DNA from: Rothia dentocariosa ATCC 17931
GTDB lineage: Bacteria > Actinomycetota > Actinomycetes > Actinomycetales > Micrococcaceae
DNA: 64,000 nucleotides
Direction: 5' to 3'
NCBI RefSeq assembly: GCF_000164695.2
Contig: NC_014643.1
Location: forward strand, 558,001 to 622,000
Shown: positions 47,370-55,203 of the stretch, in pieces
Layout: each line of letters starts with the position of its first letter
How positions within the stretch are numbered: position 1 is the stretch's first letter
Made by a program: the position numbers and the translations under genes
The notes under the pieces: model-generated
Databases searched by the model: none
Seen by the model: the letters and a program-made list of their open reading frames with translations, nothing else
What the model was told of the DNA's origin: nothing

Positions 47370-48023
47370 TTAGAAAGCGGTGTAGTAACCATCGACAGGC
47401 ATGTAACCATTGCCATCAACGGGGGTCAGCTGGGTACCCTGCGAGGGGTTCAGAGCGGAGACCATCTGGCCGTTACCCACGTAGATACCAACGTGGTTGT
47501 AACCGTTGGTGAACACGATGTCGCCAGGCTGGGGGTTCGCGGTTGCGCGAAGCTCAGTGGACATGGTGTAGGTGTAAGGAGTCAGCTTGATGCCCTGCTG
47601 AGCAAAGATGTAGGAGACGAAGCCGGAGCAGTCCCATGCACCGTAGGAGCGACCGCCCCAAACGTAACCGGTACCCTGAGCAGCCTTAGCTGCAGACACG
47701 ATAGCGTCGCGGGTTGCGTTGTTGGTAGCGGGTGCAGGAGTCTTATCTGCTGCAGGAGCAGGTGCCTGTGCAGAAGTAGTCTCAACCTGTGCGGTCTGTT
47801 GTGCAGGTGCAACGTACTCGGTCTGCTGCTCAGCCTGAGGTGCAACGTAGGAAGTTGCGGGGGTCTGGTAGCTGCTGTAATCGTACTCGTAGCTGCTGTA
47901 GTCGTAGCTCAAGTCGGTTGCTGCAGGAACCTCAGCAAATGCGTTTGCGGGAATGTTGGAACCGATAACAGCAGCACCGGCAACAGCAACGATACCTGCG
48001 TTACGAACAATCTTCTTAGCCAT
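47370..48023 (-). CDS. Secreted NlpC/P60 (C40) cell-wall peptidase, 217 aa
   Basis: A signal peptide ends near AFA (28-30). A Tyr/Ser/Gln-rich, Pro/Ala-rich linker (35-100) leads to an NlpC/P60 domain with nucleophile Cys132 (WDCSGFV) and His177 (NHVGIYVG). The family cuts peptidoglycan stem peptides during separation or turnover. GGAGG lies close before the ATG. A c-di-AMP riboswitch in the 5' leader, as in many actinobacterial wall hydrolases, ties expression to osmotic and wall state. Confidence 0.92.
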   Translation of the reverse strand: MAKKIVRNAGIVAVAGAAVIGSNIPANAFAEVPAATDLSYDYSSYEYDYSSYQTPATSYVAPQAEQQTEYVAPAQQTAQVETTSAQAPAPAADKTPAPATNNATRDAIVSAAKAAQGTGYVWGGRSYGAWDCSGFVSYIFAQQGIKLTPYTYTMSTELRATANPQPGDIVFTNGYNHVGIYVGNGQMVSALNPSQGTQLTPVDGNGYMPVDGYYTAF

Positions 48024-48037
48024 TAGTAATATTCCTC

Positions 48038-48222
48038 CATTGCCTGACGAGGTAAGCTGTCGGGCGCGAGCATGGATTCACTCGGTCACTTGCGCGACTT
48101 AGCCCCTAGGCTTCTCCCCTAAGGAGAAACCAAAAAGTGGTTCCCCCGCTTCTGCCGTATTGGGTAGACGTTCCTTGAAGTGCTGGCAGAACTCGGCGGA
48201 TTCACTCCAAGGGTGTCCTCTT
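48038..48222 (-). ncRNA. c-di-AMP riboswitch (ydaO-yuaA type)
   Basis: Read on the minus strand, the leader has GTGAATCCGCCGAG at the start, GGGGGAACC, a second GTGAATCC and the diagnostic closing element CCGACAGCTTACCTCGTC. These are the conserved parts of the ydaO class, which turns expression off at high c-di-AMP. It ends about 15 bases before the peptidase start. Confidence 0.85.
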
Positions 48223-48765
48223 ACGATTAGGATTTGGACACAAAATGAGAATACACAGAAAACTCTCAGTTGTCACCTCGTGTCGCCACCTTTTTTCACT
48301 CTAATAGTGTCAAATAGTCCATAACAGAGAGTTATCAATACTTTACGAAAAGAACACTTGTTCTTCTAAAATAAGCCCCTGACTAGTAGTTTTATACAGC
48401 ATTCCGCGAATTTGAGGGGTTTTATCGACACAAATATCCAGCATTCCCAGGTTTCTTTAAGGTTGATCCATATCTCTTAAAATTTTTTTCTGCGCGAACG
48501 TTAATTTTCTCCTGATAGTCGCGCTGTAAAGTTTTGTCATTTTACAGCAACTTCCGCGCTATATCTGGAATATATCCCCCAAAACCTGGTTTTGAACATC
48601 GCATCTGCAGAAGGTACGTCCGTCATGGATGCACTATGACACGCCAAATTCTCGACGATACAGATATATCGTCCCGAAGAGTACAATTCGGCAGCCACCC
48701 CCTATATATTAAGGAGTAACCGCGGCTCACACCCGCCCATTCCCGAGAATTCAGGATATAACAGA
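48223..48765. other. Gene-free stretch upstream of the riboswitch
   Basis: About 540 bases with AT-rich sections and no coding-like frame. The promoter of the riboswitch-controlled transcript should lie in the first part. No operator or repeat was recognised. Confidence 0.3.
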
Positions 48766-48800
48766 ACCGTGGAGCTCACCCTACGGTAAGCCCCACGGTC
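48766..48800 (-). terminator. Terminator of the dtxR gene
   Basis: 15-base arms (ACCGTGG...GGTAAG...CCACGGT) that pair fully only as minus-strand RNA because of two G-U pairs. It lies 76 bases after the dtxR stop. Confidence 0.6.
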
Positions 48801-48875
48801 AATTATGAGATCTATACGGGAAGGCGCGCTATCGGCCGCCTTCTACAACCGCCCGGCTGGCGAACGATACATTCT

Positions 48876-49580
48876 TTAGAGTGCAGATGCGCGCTTGACC
48901 ACAATAGCGTTCGCAACATCCAAATCCAGCGAGATAGAGGCATCTTCGCCATCAGCACGCACAATCACATCGTTATTGTCGCCGCCGACCACAGACACCG
49001 AAGCGCCAAAGGTAATACCGGCGTCGGCAAGCACCTTGAGCAGGTCAATATCCGTCTGGATAGATTCGGGGAAGCGTGAAATCGTGAAGCGATCCTCTGG
49101 TCCGGAATCACGGGCAGCAAGCGCCATAGGAACGGTACGTTCGTCGTTCTTTTCGCTGTCGATGCCGAGTTCTTCAAGACCGGGAATAGCGTTGCCGTAA
49201 GGAGAGAACTTAGGCTGATTGAGCATATCCAGAATGCGCCTCTCCACGTGATCGCTCATCACGTGCTCCCAGCGGCAAGCCTCATCATGTACATACTCGA
49301 TATCCAGACCGATCACATCAGAGAGCAGACGCTCGGCGAGGCGGTGCTTACGCATAACCTCAACAGCCTTCTTGCGACCTTCATCGGTCAGTTCGAGGTG
49401 ACGGTCGGGCTCAACAGTGAGCAGTCCGTGCTTTTCCATACGCGCCACGGTCTGTGAGACGGTCGGACCGGAATGGTCTAAGCGTTCCGCAATACGCGCA
49501 CGCATGGGGGTAATGCCCTCTTCCTCAAGTTCGAGGATGGTGCGCAGGTACATTTCAGTGGTATCAATCAGATCGGTCAT
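48876..49580 (-). CDS. dtxR: DtxR/IdeR-type iron-dependent repressor, 234 aa
   Basis: The winged helix covers residues 1-73. All the metal ligands of Corynebacterium DtxR are at the same numbers: Met10, His79, Glu83, His98, Cys102, Glu105 and His106. Cys102 argues for iron, not manganese. The C-terminal SH3-like FeoA domain is present. With Fe2+ the dimer binds palindromes of the TTAGGTTAGSCTAACCTAA type; candidate boxes lie before this gene and before the dhb genes. It is the likely master iron regulator here. Confidence 0.93.
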   Translation of the reverse strand: MTDLIDTTEMYLRTILELEEEGITPMRARIAERLDHSGPTVSQTVARMEKHGLLTVEPDRHLELTDEGRKKAVEVMRKHRLAERLLSDVIGLDIEYVHDEACRWEHVMSDHVERRILDMLNQPKFSPYGNAIPGLEELGIDSEKNDERTVPMALAARDSGPEDRFTISRFPESIQTDIDLLKVLADAGITFGASVSVVGGDNNDVIVRADGEDASISLDLDVANAIVVKRASAL

Positions 49581-49620
49581 ACCGTCTTATTCCCCTTATA
49601 TACAACCTGCAGCCAAGCAA

Positions 49621-49639
49621 ACGTAGCCTAGCCTTATAT
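49621..49639 (-). promoter_or_regulatory. Candidate DtxR box before dtxR
   Basis: Read on the minus strand, TAAGGCTAGGCTACGT matches the first two thirds of the DtxR palindrome, about 12 of 19 positions overall. It lies about 40 bases before the dtxR start and may give autoregulation. Confidence 0.4.
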
Positions 49640-49793
49640 CGAACCTATATCTGAGTAACTATTATGTACCTTTTTAAGTAGTTTTGCCACGGATTACCCC
49701 GGCGCGTCGCTTGAAGCGAACTTTTCGCCTTAGAATCCATCTCGAAAATCGTTCCGAGTACATCCGCGAAAAGCAAAACTATCAAGGCGGCTC

Positions 49794-50330
49794 TCAGCAA
49801 AAGCTCACGCTAAACCTCTTCTGTTCCTCAGTGGATGCGCCCTCATCCTCAGCGCCGTTGTTATCACGTTCGCTGGCCTGCAGGCGATCTGCCCACGGCA
49901 CCCATTCGGGGGCGAGAAGCGCATCATCACCGGGAATCAGACCGACTTCGCAGATAGTCGCGACCTTAGATCGAGGCGCCCGCGACAGAGTCGCAAACCA
50001 AAACCACCCGCGGTACCCCGGCAGCAGGCACTCAAAAAGATGCGTAGTCAAGCGTTCTTCTTCGCCACGCAAATGATGTACCAGACCGATAGAGTTATGC
50101 GGTGCAACAGCCTCAACCCCGGTGAGTGCAATATCTTTTGCCTCCGCAAGAATATCGTCAACCTTCGTAGTGCGACGGCGCCTATGCGCAGGCCCCAGGG
50201 TGGGTTCCCCGGTAGGAAGTTCATCTTCCTCAACGACGAAAGGGTCATGCGCAGCTGCCGTTGTCTCGGCATCGTGTTCAAGCGTGGGCACGGTAGATTC
50301 GTCGGGTTGTTGGTTCACCTGTTCAGACAT
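49794..50330 (-). CDS. DUF3027 protein, apparently shortened, 178 aa
   Basis: The middle part is the DUF3027 core: VDDILAEAKDIAL, EEERLTTHLFECLLPGYRGW and TLSRAPRSKVATICEVGLIPGDDALLAPEWVPW. In relatives a second half of about 100 residues with a Cys-rich segment follows; here the protein stops soon after ADRLQASERD with a short polar tail. The start MSEQVNQ is chosen over an upstream Met. The family has no known function. Confidence 0.78.
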   Translation of the reverse strand: MSEQVNQQPDESTVPTLEHDAETTAAAHDPFVVEEDELPTGEPTLGPAHRRRRTTKVDDILAEAKDIALTGVEAVAPHNSIGLVHHLRGEEERLTTHLFECLLPGYRGWFWFATLSRAPRSKVATICEVGLIPGDDALLAPEWVPWADRLQASERDNNGAEDEGASTEEQKRFSVSFC

Positions 50331-50505
50331 ACTACCTATTAAAGCATCTCCCAGCGCGATGACGGCGAGGGGTTCGTGTGATGTTTTCGCCCGCATGCGC
50401 CCATGTCAGACCCTAACCTGCGCAAACGCTGTGAATACTGCCCGTCACAGCGCAATATTGCGTTTTTCGGCGGGAGCAGGCCCATAAACCTGATACGGTT
50501 ATGCC

Positions 50506-50772
50506 ATGAGTAGCAAAAGCGTATCTTCCTCTGAGCCTGTAGAGGCCGCCGCTGCCCTTCCCTACACCCGAGCGATTCGCTGGCTAGGTGCAGGCGGCGG
50601 TATTCTAGCCGTAGTATGCGTAATATGCGGCGTCGTCATGCTCCTCATGAAATGGGCGGGGGCGCATCCGCCAGCGCTCATGAGTCAGATTCCGCTGATT
50701 CTGCTTCCGGTCGCTTTTCTTGCGCTCATGGTCAGTATTGTACTGGCGGTTCTGCGCAGGCGAGCAAGCTAA
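50506..50772 (+). CDS. Small two-helix membrane protein, 88 aa
   Basis: A Ser/Glu-rich head of about 20 residues, two hydrophobic helices (about 26-48 and 62-83) and an RRRAS tail. It lies 60 bases before the response-regulator gene on the same strand and could be co-transcribed. Nothing further can be said on function. Confidence 0.65.
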   Translation: MSSKSVSSSEPVEAAAALPYTRAIRWLGAGGGILAVVCVICGVVMLLMKWAGAHPPALMSQIPLILLPVAFLALMVSIVLAVLRRRAS

Positions 50773-50832
50773 GACGCGCATACCGGTACATAAGATTTTC
50801 CGATAATTTTCCTGGTGAAAGAAGAGTACACA

Positions 50833-51537
50833 ATGTCTGCAGAAGCTAAACTGCTCGTCGTTGATGACGAGTTCAATATTCTAGAGCTTTTGGCTACATC
50901 CCTGCGCTTTGCGGGGTTTGAGGTTGTCACCGCTGGTAACGGTCGCGAAGCGATTGAGAAGGCGGAAAACGAACAGCCGGACCTCATCGTCCTCGACGTG
51001 ATGATGCCCGGCATGGACGGCTTTGAGGTCACTCGCCGTCTGCGCGATGCGGGGCGCACATACCCGGTGCTGTTCCTCACCGCGAAGGACGCCACCGAAG
51101 ATAAGGTTGCCGGTCTGGGCGCAGGCGGTGACGACTACGTCACCAAGCCGTTCTCGCTCGATGAGGTGATCGCCCGCATCCGCGCTATTCTGCGCCGGTC
51201 ACGCAACGCCCAGGAAGAAGACGACGCGATTTTGCGCGTGGACGACCTGAGCCTGAACATTGACACCCATGAGGTGTTCCTGGGAGACGAGGAAATCGAC
51301 CTCTCCCCCACCGAGTTCAACCTGCTGCACTACCTGATGCTCAACGCAAACCGCGTGCTCTCGAAGGCGCAGATTCTCGACCACGTATGGGAGTACGACT
51401 TCAATGGCGATTCCTCCATTGTGGAGTCGTACATTTCGTACCTGCGCCGCAAGATTGATAACAATCGCGAAGGACACGAACCGCTCATTCACACCAAACG
51501 CGGTGTGGGCTACATGATTCGCGGCTCTCGGAGCTAG
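50833..51537 (+). CDS. OmpR-family response regulator, 234 aa
   Basis: The receiver domain has the acidic pocket Asp11/Asp12, the phosphoacceptor Asp55 (VLDVMMPGMDG) and Lys in TKPFSLDE near 104. The C-terminal winged helix contains LSPTEFNLLHYLMLNANRVLSK and the recognition segment SYISYLRRKID. The start MSAEAKLL is preferred over an upstream GTG. The kinase gene follows after six bases. It resembles actinobacterial TcrA/PhoP-like regulators; targets are unknown. Confidence 0.93.
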   Translation: MSAEAKLLVVDDEFNILELLATSLRFAGFEVVTAGNGREAIEKAENEQPDLIVLDVMMPGMDGFEVTRRLRDAGRTYPVLFLTAKDATEDKVAGLGAGGDDYVTKPFSLDEVIARIRAILRRSRNAQEEDDAILRVDDLSLNIDTHEVFLGDEEIDLSPTEFNLLHYLMLNANRVLSKAQILDHVWEYDFNGDSSIVESYISYLRRKIDNNREGHEPLIHTKRGVGYMIRGSRS

Positions 51538-51543
51538 TATCTC

Positions 51544-53034
51544 GTGCCACTGAAACCTGTTGATCGTCTTCCTCACTCGCTGTCGCTGCGAACCCAGCTG
51601 GTGCTGGTGACCTCGGTGCTCATTGCGCTTGCCATCGCGGTCACCTCGCTCGTGGCGATTTCGGCATTGCGCGCCCAAATGGTGCATCAGCTCGACGAAG
51701 AGATGAAGGCGAGCTCTTCCTCGCTCGTTTCCTCCGTCGGGACCTCACAGACCCGGCAGGACGGGGCGGTCGGCTCGTACCGGGTCTATGTACTCGATCA
51801 GCACGGAAACGTGCTGTACTCGATTGCGGGAGCCGATCAACAGGCGGAAAACGAGCCGGTTCTCACCGGCTGGGACTCCGAAAAGGTCAAGAAATACCAC
51901 GAAACCGGCACGACCGTAAACTCGCGGACAGGCTCTAACGACTGGCGTATTATGCCGATTTCTTTGGAGTCTTCAACCAACGGCCAGGCATCTTCAATGG
52001 TGATTGCCCTGCCGTTGAAGCAGACGAACCAGGTGGTCGCGCTGGTTGGGGTGCTGACCTTCGCGTTCGGGCTTGCCACACTCGCCGCCGCGATCGCGAT
52101 GACCTGGGTTATTGTGACCCGCACCTTCGAACCGCTGGCGCGCGTGGAGCAGACCGCCGCGAAGATTGCCGCCGGGGATCTCTCGCAGCGCATCGAGGAT
52201 TACAACCCCAGCAACGAGATCGGCAACCTGGCAATCTCACTGAATACTATGCTCGCGCAGATTGAGAGTTCGTTTAATGCGCAGGCGAAGTCAGAGGCGA
52301 AGATGCGTCGGTTCGTGGGAGATGCCTCGCACGAGCTGCGCACCCCGCTGGTGAGTATTCGCGGGTACTCCGAACTATACCGCCAGGGCGCCCTGCCCAA
52401 TGACGAGGCCGTGGCAACCGCGATGGGGCGCATCGAGTCCGAGTCTAAGCGTATGGGCCAGCTGGTCGAGGATCTGCTCACGCTGGCGCGTATCGACGAA
52501 CGCCGCGAATCTAAACTCGCCCCCTTCGATCTTTTCCACCTGGCGGTTGATGCCAGCAACGACGCCTACGCAACGTCGCCGGATCGTGAAGTCTCGCTTG
52601 TGGGCCTCACCGACGATGTAGCCCCCACAAGTGCACCCGTGATCGGCGATGAATCGCGGATGCGCCAGGTGGTCGCCAACCTGCTTACCAACGCGATGCG
52701 CTACACCCCGGCAGGTACCCCCTTAGAAATCGCGGTTGGCGTGCGCGAAGATGTTCCCGGATACCCGCTCTCGGTTATTGAGGTGCGCGATCACGGCCCG
52801 GGTATTCACGGTGAAGACCGCGAGCGCGTGTTCGAGCGTTTCTACCGCACCGATACCTCGCGTTCGCGTGAGACCGGCGGCACCGGGCTGGGGCTGTCGA
52901 TTGTGGCTGCAATTTTGGAGCAGCACGACGGTTCTGTGCATATTGAGGAAACGTCCGGAGGCGGTGCGACCTTTGTGATTAGCCTGCCGTTCTATCCGGC
53001 GCCGGTGATGACCGATAACGGTGTTTCGCAGTAA
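51544..53034 (+). CDS. HAMP-containing sensor histidine kinase, 496 aa
   Basis: Two membrane helices (about 18-42 and 164-190) flank an extracytoplasmic sensor of about 120 residues. A HAMP domain (190-245), the dimerisation domain with His263 (GDASHELRTPL) and a HATPase with NLLTNAMRYTP, DHGPGI and TGLGLSIV follow. The start is GTG. It forms a two-gene system with the response regulator, which it should phosphorylate. The signal is not evident. Confidence 0.94.
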   Translation: MPLKPVDRLPHSLSLRTQLVLVTSVLIALAIAVTSLVAISALRAQMVHQLDEEMKASSSSLVSSVGTSQTRQDGAVGSYRVYVLDQHGNVLYSIAGADQQAENEPVLTGWDSEKVKKYHETGTTVNSRTGSNDWRIMPISLESSTNGQASSMVIALPLKQTNQVVALVGVLTFAFGLATLAAAIAMTWVIVTRTFEPLARVEQTAAKIAAGDLSQRIEDYNPSNEIGNLAISLNTMLAQIESSFNAQAKSEAKMRRFVGDASHELRTPLVSIRGYSELYRQGALPNDEAVATAMGRIESESKRMGQLVEDLLTLARIDERRESKLAPFDLFHLAVDASNDAYATSPDREVSLVGLTDDVAPTSAPVIGDESRMRQVVANLLTNAMRYTPAGTPLEIAVGVREDVPGYPLSVIEVRDHGPGIHGEDRERVFERFYRTDTSRSRETGGTGLGLSIVAAILEQHDGSVHIEETSGGGATFVISLPFYPAPVMTDNGVSQ

Positions 53035-53119
53035 CCGCTGGGCGGGGATATAGTTCGTCATAGTTCGGTTGGCGCGGACGAGAAACCGCGTCCCATACCG
53101 GTTTTAAGACGCTCTCGGA

Positions 53120-53165
53120 CTGTGGATAACCGGTTTTTATGTCCCGCGCGGGCAGTTATCCACAG
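53120..53165. promoter_or_regulatory. Inverted pair of perfect DnaA boxes
   Basis: CTGTGGATAAC at 53120-53130 and GTTATCCACAG at 53155-53165 are exact inverted copies, each holding the 9-base box TTATCCACA. They lie between the kinase gene and the WXG100 gene. They may bind DnaA as a titration or regulatory site, or act as a long stem-loop ending the kinase transcript. Confidence 0.6.
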
Positions 53166-53307
53166 ACAGTAAGGTTCGCGGGCGCATCGCGGCGGGCGTT
53201 TCTCTAGGGTAGATGGTGAGCGCTGCACGGCACGGGATTCTACGGCAGAATTTCACGTGACCGGCAGCTTTCGAAAAAACCTTTACACCCTACCCAGGAG
53301 GAATATC

Positions 53308-53598
53308 ATGGCACAGTTCGTCGTCGATTCAGAAACCATTGCGGCGAAGGCAGCCCAGGCGAAAACCCAGGTCGCTAACATTAGCGCCGAAGTTACCGGG
53401 ATGACCGCATCCCTACAGGATTTGCAGGGTTCGTGGACGGGTTCGGCATCGACGAACTTTCAGGCGGTGCTTGATAATTGGCGCGGCACCCAGAAGCGTG
53501 TGGAAGAGTCGATTACCCAGATTAACGAGGCTCTTGACCGTGCGGGCGTGAACTATGCGGAGACTGAAAACGCGAACGCTGCGATGTTCGTGGGCTAG
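53308..53598 (+). CDS. WXG100 (ESAT-6-like) protein, 96 aa
   Basis: A helical hairpin protein with the W-T-G turn at 43-45 (GSWTGSAS) and the usual length of about 100 residues. AGGAGG lies close before the ATG; the longer open frame is not needed. WXG100 proteins are secreted as dimers by type VII systems. The canonical partner gene and EccC are not nearby, so its export route is open. A strong terminator follows directly. Confidence 0.9.
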   Translation: MAQFVVDSETIAAKAAQAKTQVANISAEVTGMTASLQDLQGSWTGSASTNFQAVLDNWRGTQKRVEESITQINEALDRAGVNYAETENANAAMFVG

Positions 53599-53644
53599 GT
53601 TCCAGAGCCGCACTATGTGCACTGAACTTTAATGAGATAGCATG

Positions 53645-53695
53645 CGGGGCTGCCGTGAAGGATTGATAGCGGACTTCACGGCAGCCCCGGTTTTT
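53645..53695 (+). terminator. Rho-independent terminator of the WXG100 gene
   Basis: A perfect 16-bp GC-rich stem (53645-53660, 53674-53689) with TTTTT directly after. Confidence 0.9.
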
Positions 53696-53766
53696 CTTAG
53701 GCGCAGATGATCTGGTGACGTCGGTTCCCGCGCGGGCTGCGCCGATTATGCGGGCAATGTGCGAGC

Positions 53767-55089
53767 TTAGGATGCGGTAGTCTCTTGCCTAAACCGCAGC
53801 CGCCAGCCGTTCGGGGCTGCCGTCGTGTCGTAATGCCACAGGCTCGAACGGTTGACTCGCCCGCGTGCCGTCTGCACTGCCGCCATGATGAGCACGTTAT
53901 GATCATCGACAACCTGCACGCCCTGTTTGGCGGGGTTGCCCTGCTGGGTGAAGGCGCGCGCACGGTACGCAATGGTGTCGGCACGGCTAACGGAACGACC
54001 GGTTGCGGTCACCCATACCAGACGCTCGTGCAACAGCGCAGAAATCTCCGGTTCGCTCATGCTCCCGCCGCGCATCTCAAGCTCACGTTCGGCGTGCATG
54101 GCGTCTTCGGGGTTCGGGGCGGAAGGATCCGGTTGTGCAGGTACCGATGCGGCGATTTCCGTGGGGGCGGATGCAGGCTCTTCGGGCACGGCATTTTCCG
54201 TGACGCTTCCCTGAGAGTTGCTTTCTTGCTCGGCTTCCTCGAACTCTTCGCCTTCAAATTCTTCGTTCTCTTCGGCTTCTGATTCGGCGAGTTCCTGCTC
54301 GGCGAGCACTCGCTGCTGCACCTGCGCCTCGCGCTCTGCGGCACGTGCGGAGGCTTCGGCAAGTTTCGTTTTCCGCTCCTGCACCGCCTGCGGATCGGGG
54401 GCGGCAATGGCGGATGCAGACTTGAGAATCCCGTTGAGTTTCAGGGAGTCGAACCCCTGGCGTGCGCGTTCCACCTCGGTTTCGGTGAAGTCTTCGAGGC
54501 TCAGGTGCGCATCCGCAGCGAGAGTATCGGGGTCTTGGGCGTGGGCATGGTTCTCGGTTTCACGAGTTTGGGCGGCTTGGGTGCTCGGGGTGCTCTGTTC
54601 ACCTGCTGTATGCGGCGAACCGGGAAATCCCGGGCCGGTTTCGGGTTCTCGCCCCTCTTTGAAGGCCTGTGCGGCTGCGTTCGCGCGGGCATCTGCGGCC
54701 TCATTCAGCTCGTGCCCGGCATGCCCTTTAACCCAGACCATCTCGTAGTCCCTGCCGGTGCTTGCGGCATCGAGTGCTTCGAGCAGGTCACGGTTCTGCA
54801 CGGGTTTACCGTCGGCCTTTTTCCAGCCGCGTTTCTTCCACCCGGGCATCCACTGGGTGAGGGAGTTAATCACGTACTGGCTGTCGCAGTAGATCAGAAG
54901 TTTGCTCTCGGCGCGATGGGCGGTCGCCTCAAACAGGTCGAGAACCGCCTTGATCTCGCCCATATTGTTGGTGCCGTGCTCCCAGCCCCCTGCCGCCCAG
55001 TGGTTCTCGTCAATGTACCATGCCCATCCGGCTGGCCCGGGATTACCAAGCGCGGAGCCGTCAGCCGCCGCAATAATCTGATTCTGCAT
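53767..55089 (-). CDS. RNase HI fused by an acidic linker to a DUF4440/NTF2-like domain, 440 aa
   Basis: Residues 1-145 form an RNase HI with the catalytic residues Asp10, Glu45, Asp69 and Asp133, plus His123 in KGHAGH. A long linker (about 145-335) is rich in Glu, Ala, Gln and Ser and contains EENEEFEGEEFEEAEQE. Residues 340-440 resemble DUF4440 (NTF2 fold): ISALLHERLVWVTATGRSVSRA to SSLWHYDTTAAPNGWRLRFR. The enzyme should cut RNA in RNA-DNA hybrids; the second domain may bind a small ligand or partner. Confidence 0.88.
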   Translation of the reverse strand: MQNQIIAAADGSALGNPGPAGWAWYIDENHWAAGGWEHGTNNMGEIKAVLDLFEATAHRAESKLLIYCDSQYVINSLTQWMPGWKKRGWKKADGKPVQNRDLLEALDAASTGRDYEMVWVKGHAGHELNEAADARANAAAQAFKEGREPETGPGFPGSPHTAGEQSTPSTQAAQTRETENHAHAQDPDTLAADAHLSLEDFTETEVERARQGFDSLKLNGILKSASAIAAPDPQAVQERKTKLAEASARAAEREAQVQQRVLAEQELAESEAEENEEFEGEEFEEAEQESNSQGSVTENAVPEEPASAPTEIAASVPAQPDPSAPNPEDAMHAERELEMRGGSMSEPEISALLHERLVWVTATGRSVSRADTIAYRARAFTQQGNPAKQGVQVVDDHNVLIMAAVQTARGRVNRSSLWHYDTTAAPNGWRLRFRQETTAS

Positions 55090-55203
55090 GCTCTCGACTT
55101 TACCTTACACACTCGTAAAGCGCAGAGTGTGGCTTCAGTTCATGAAGCTAGAGGTTTCGTCACGTCGCGCAGGTTCCAAGCGGCAGGCGGGTAGACTTAG
55201 GGT

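Noticed and set aside
48534..48719. Open frame of 61 codons in the gap upstream of the riboswitch
   Set aside because: No Shine-Dalgarno, no codon bias and no recognisable sequence.
54505..55194. Plus-strand frame of 229 codons before the PPTase
   Set aside because: Antisense to the RNase HI fusion and partly to its promoter; no start signal.
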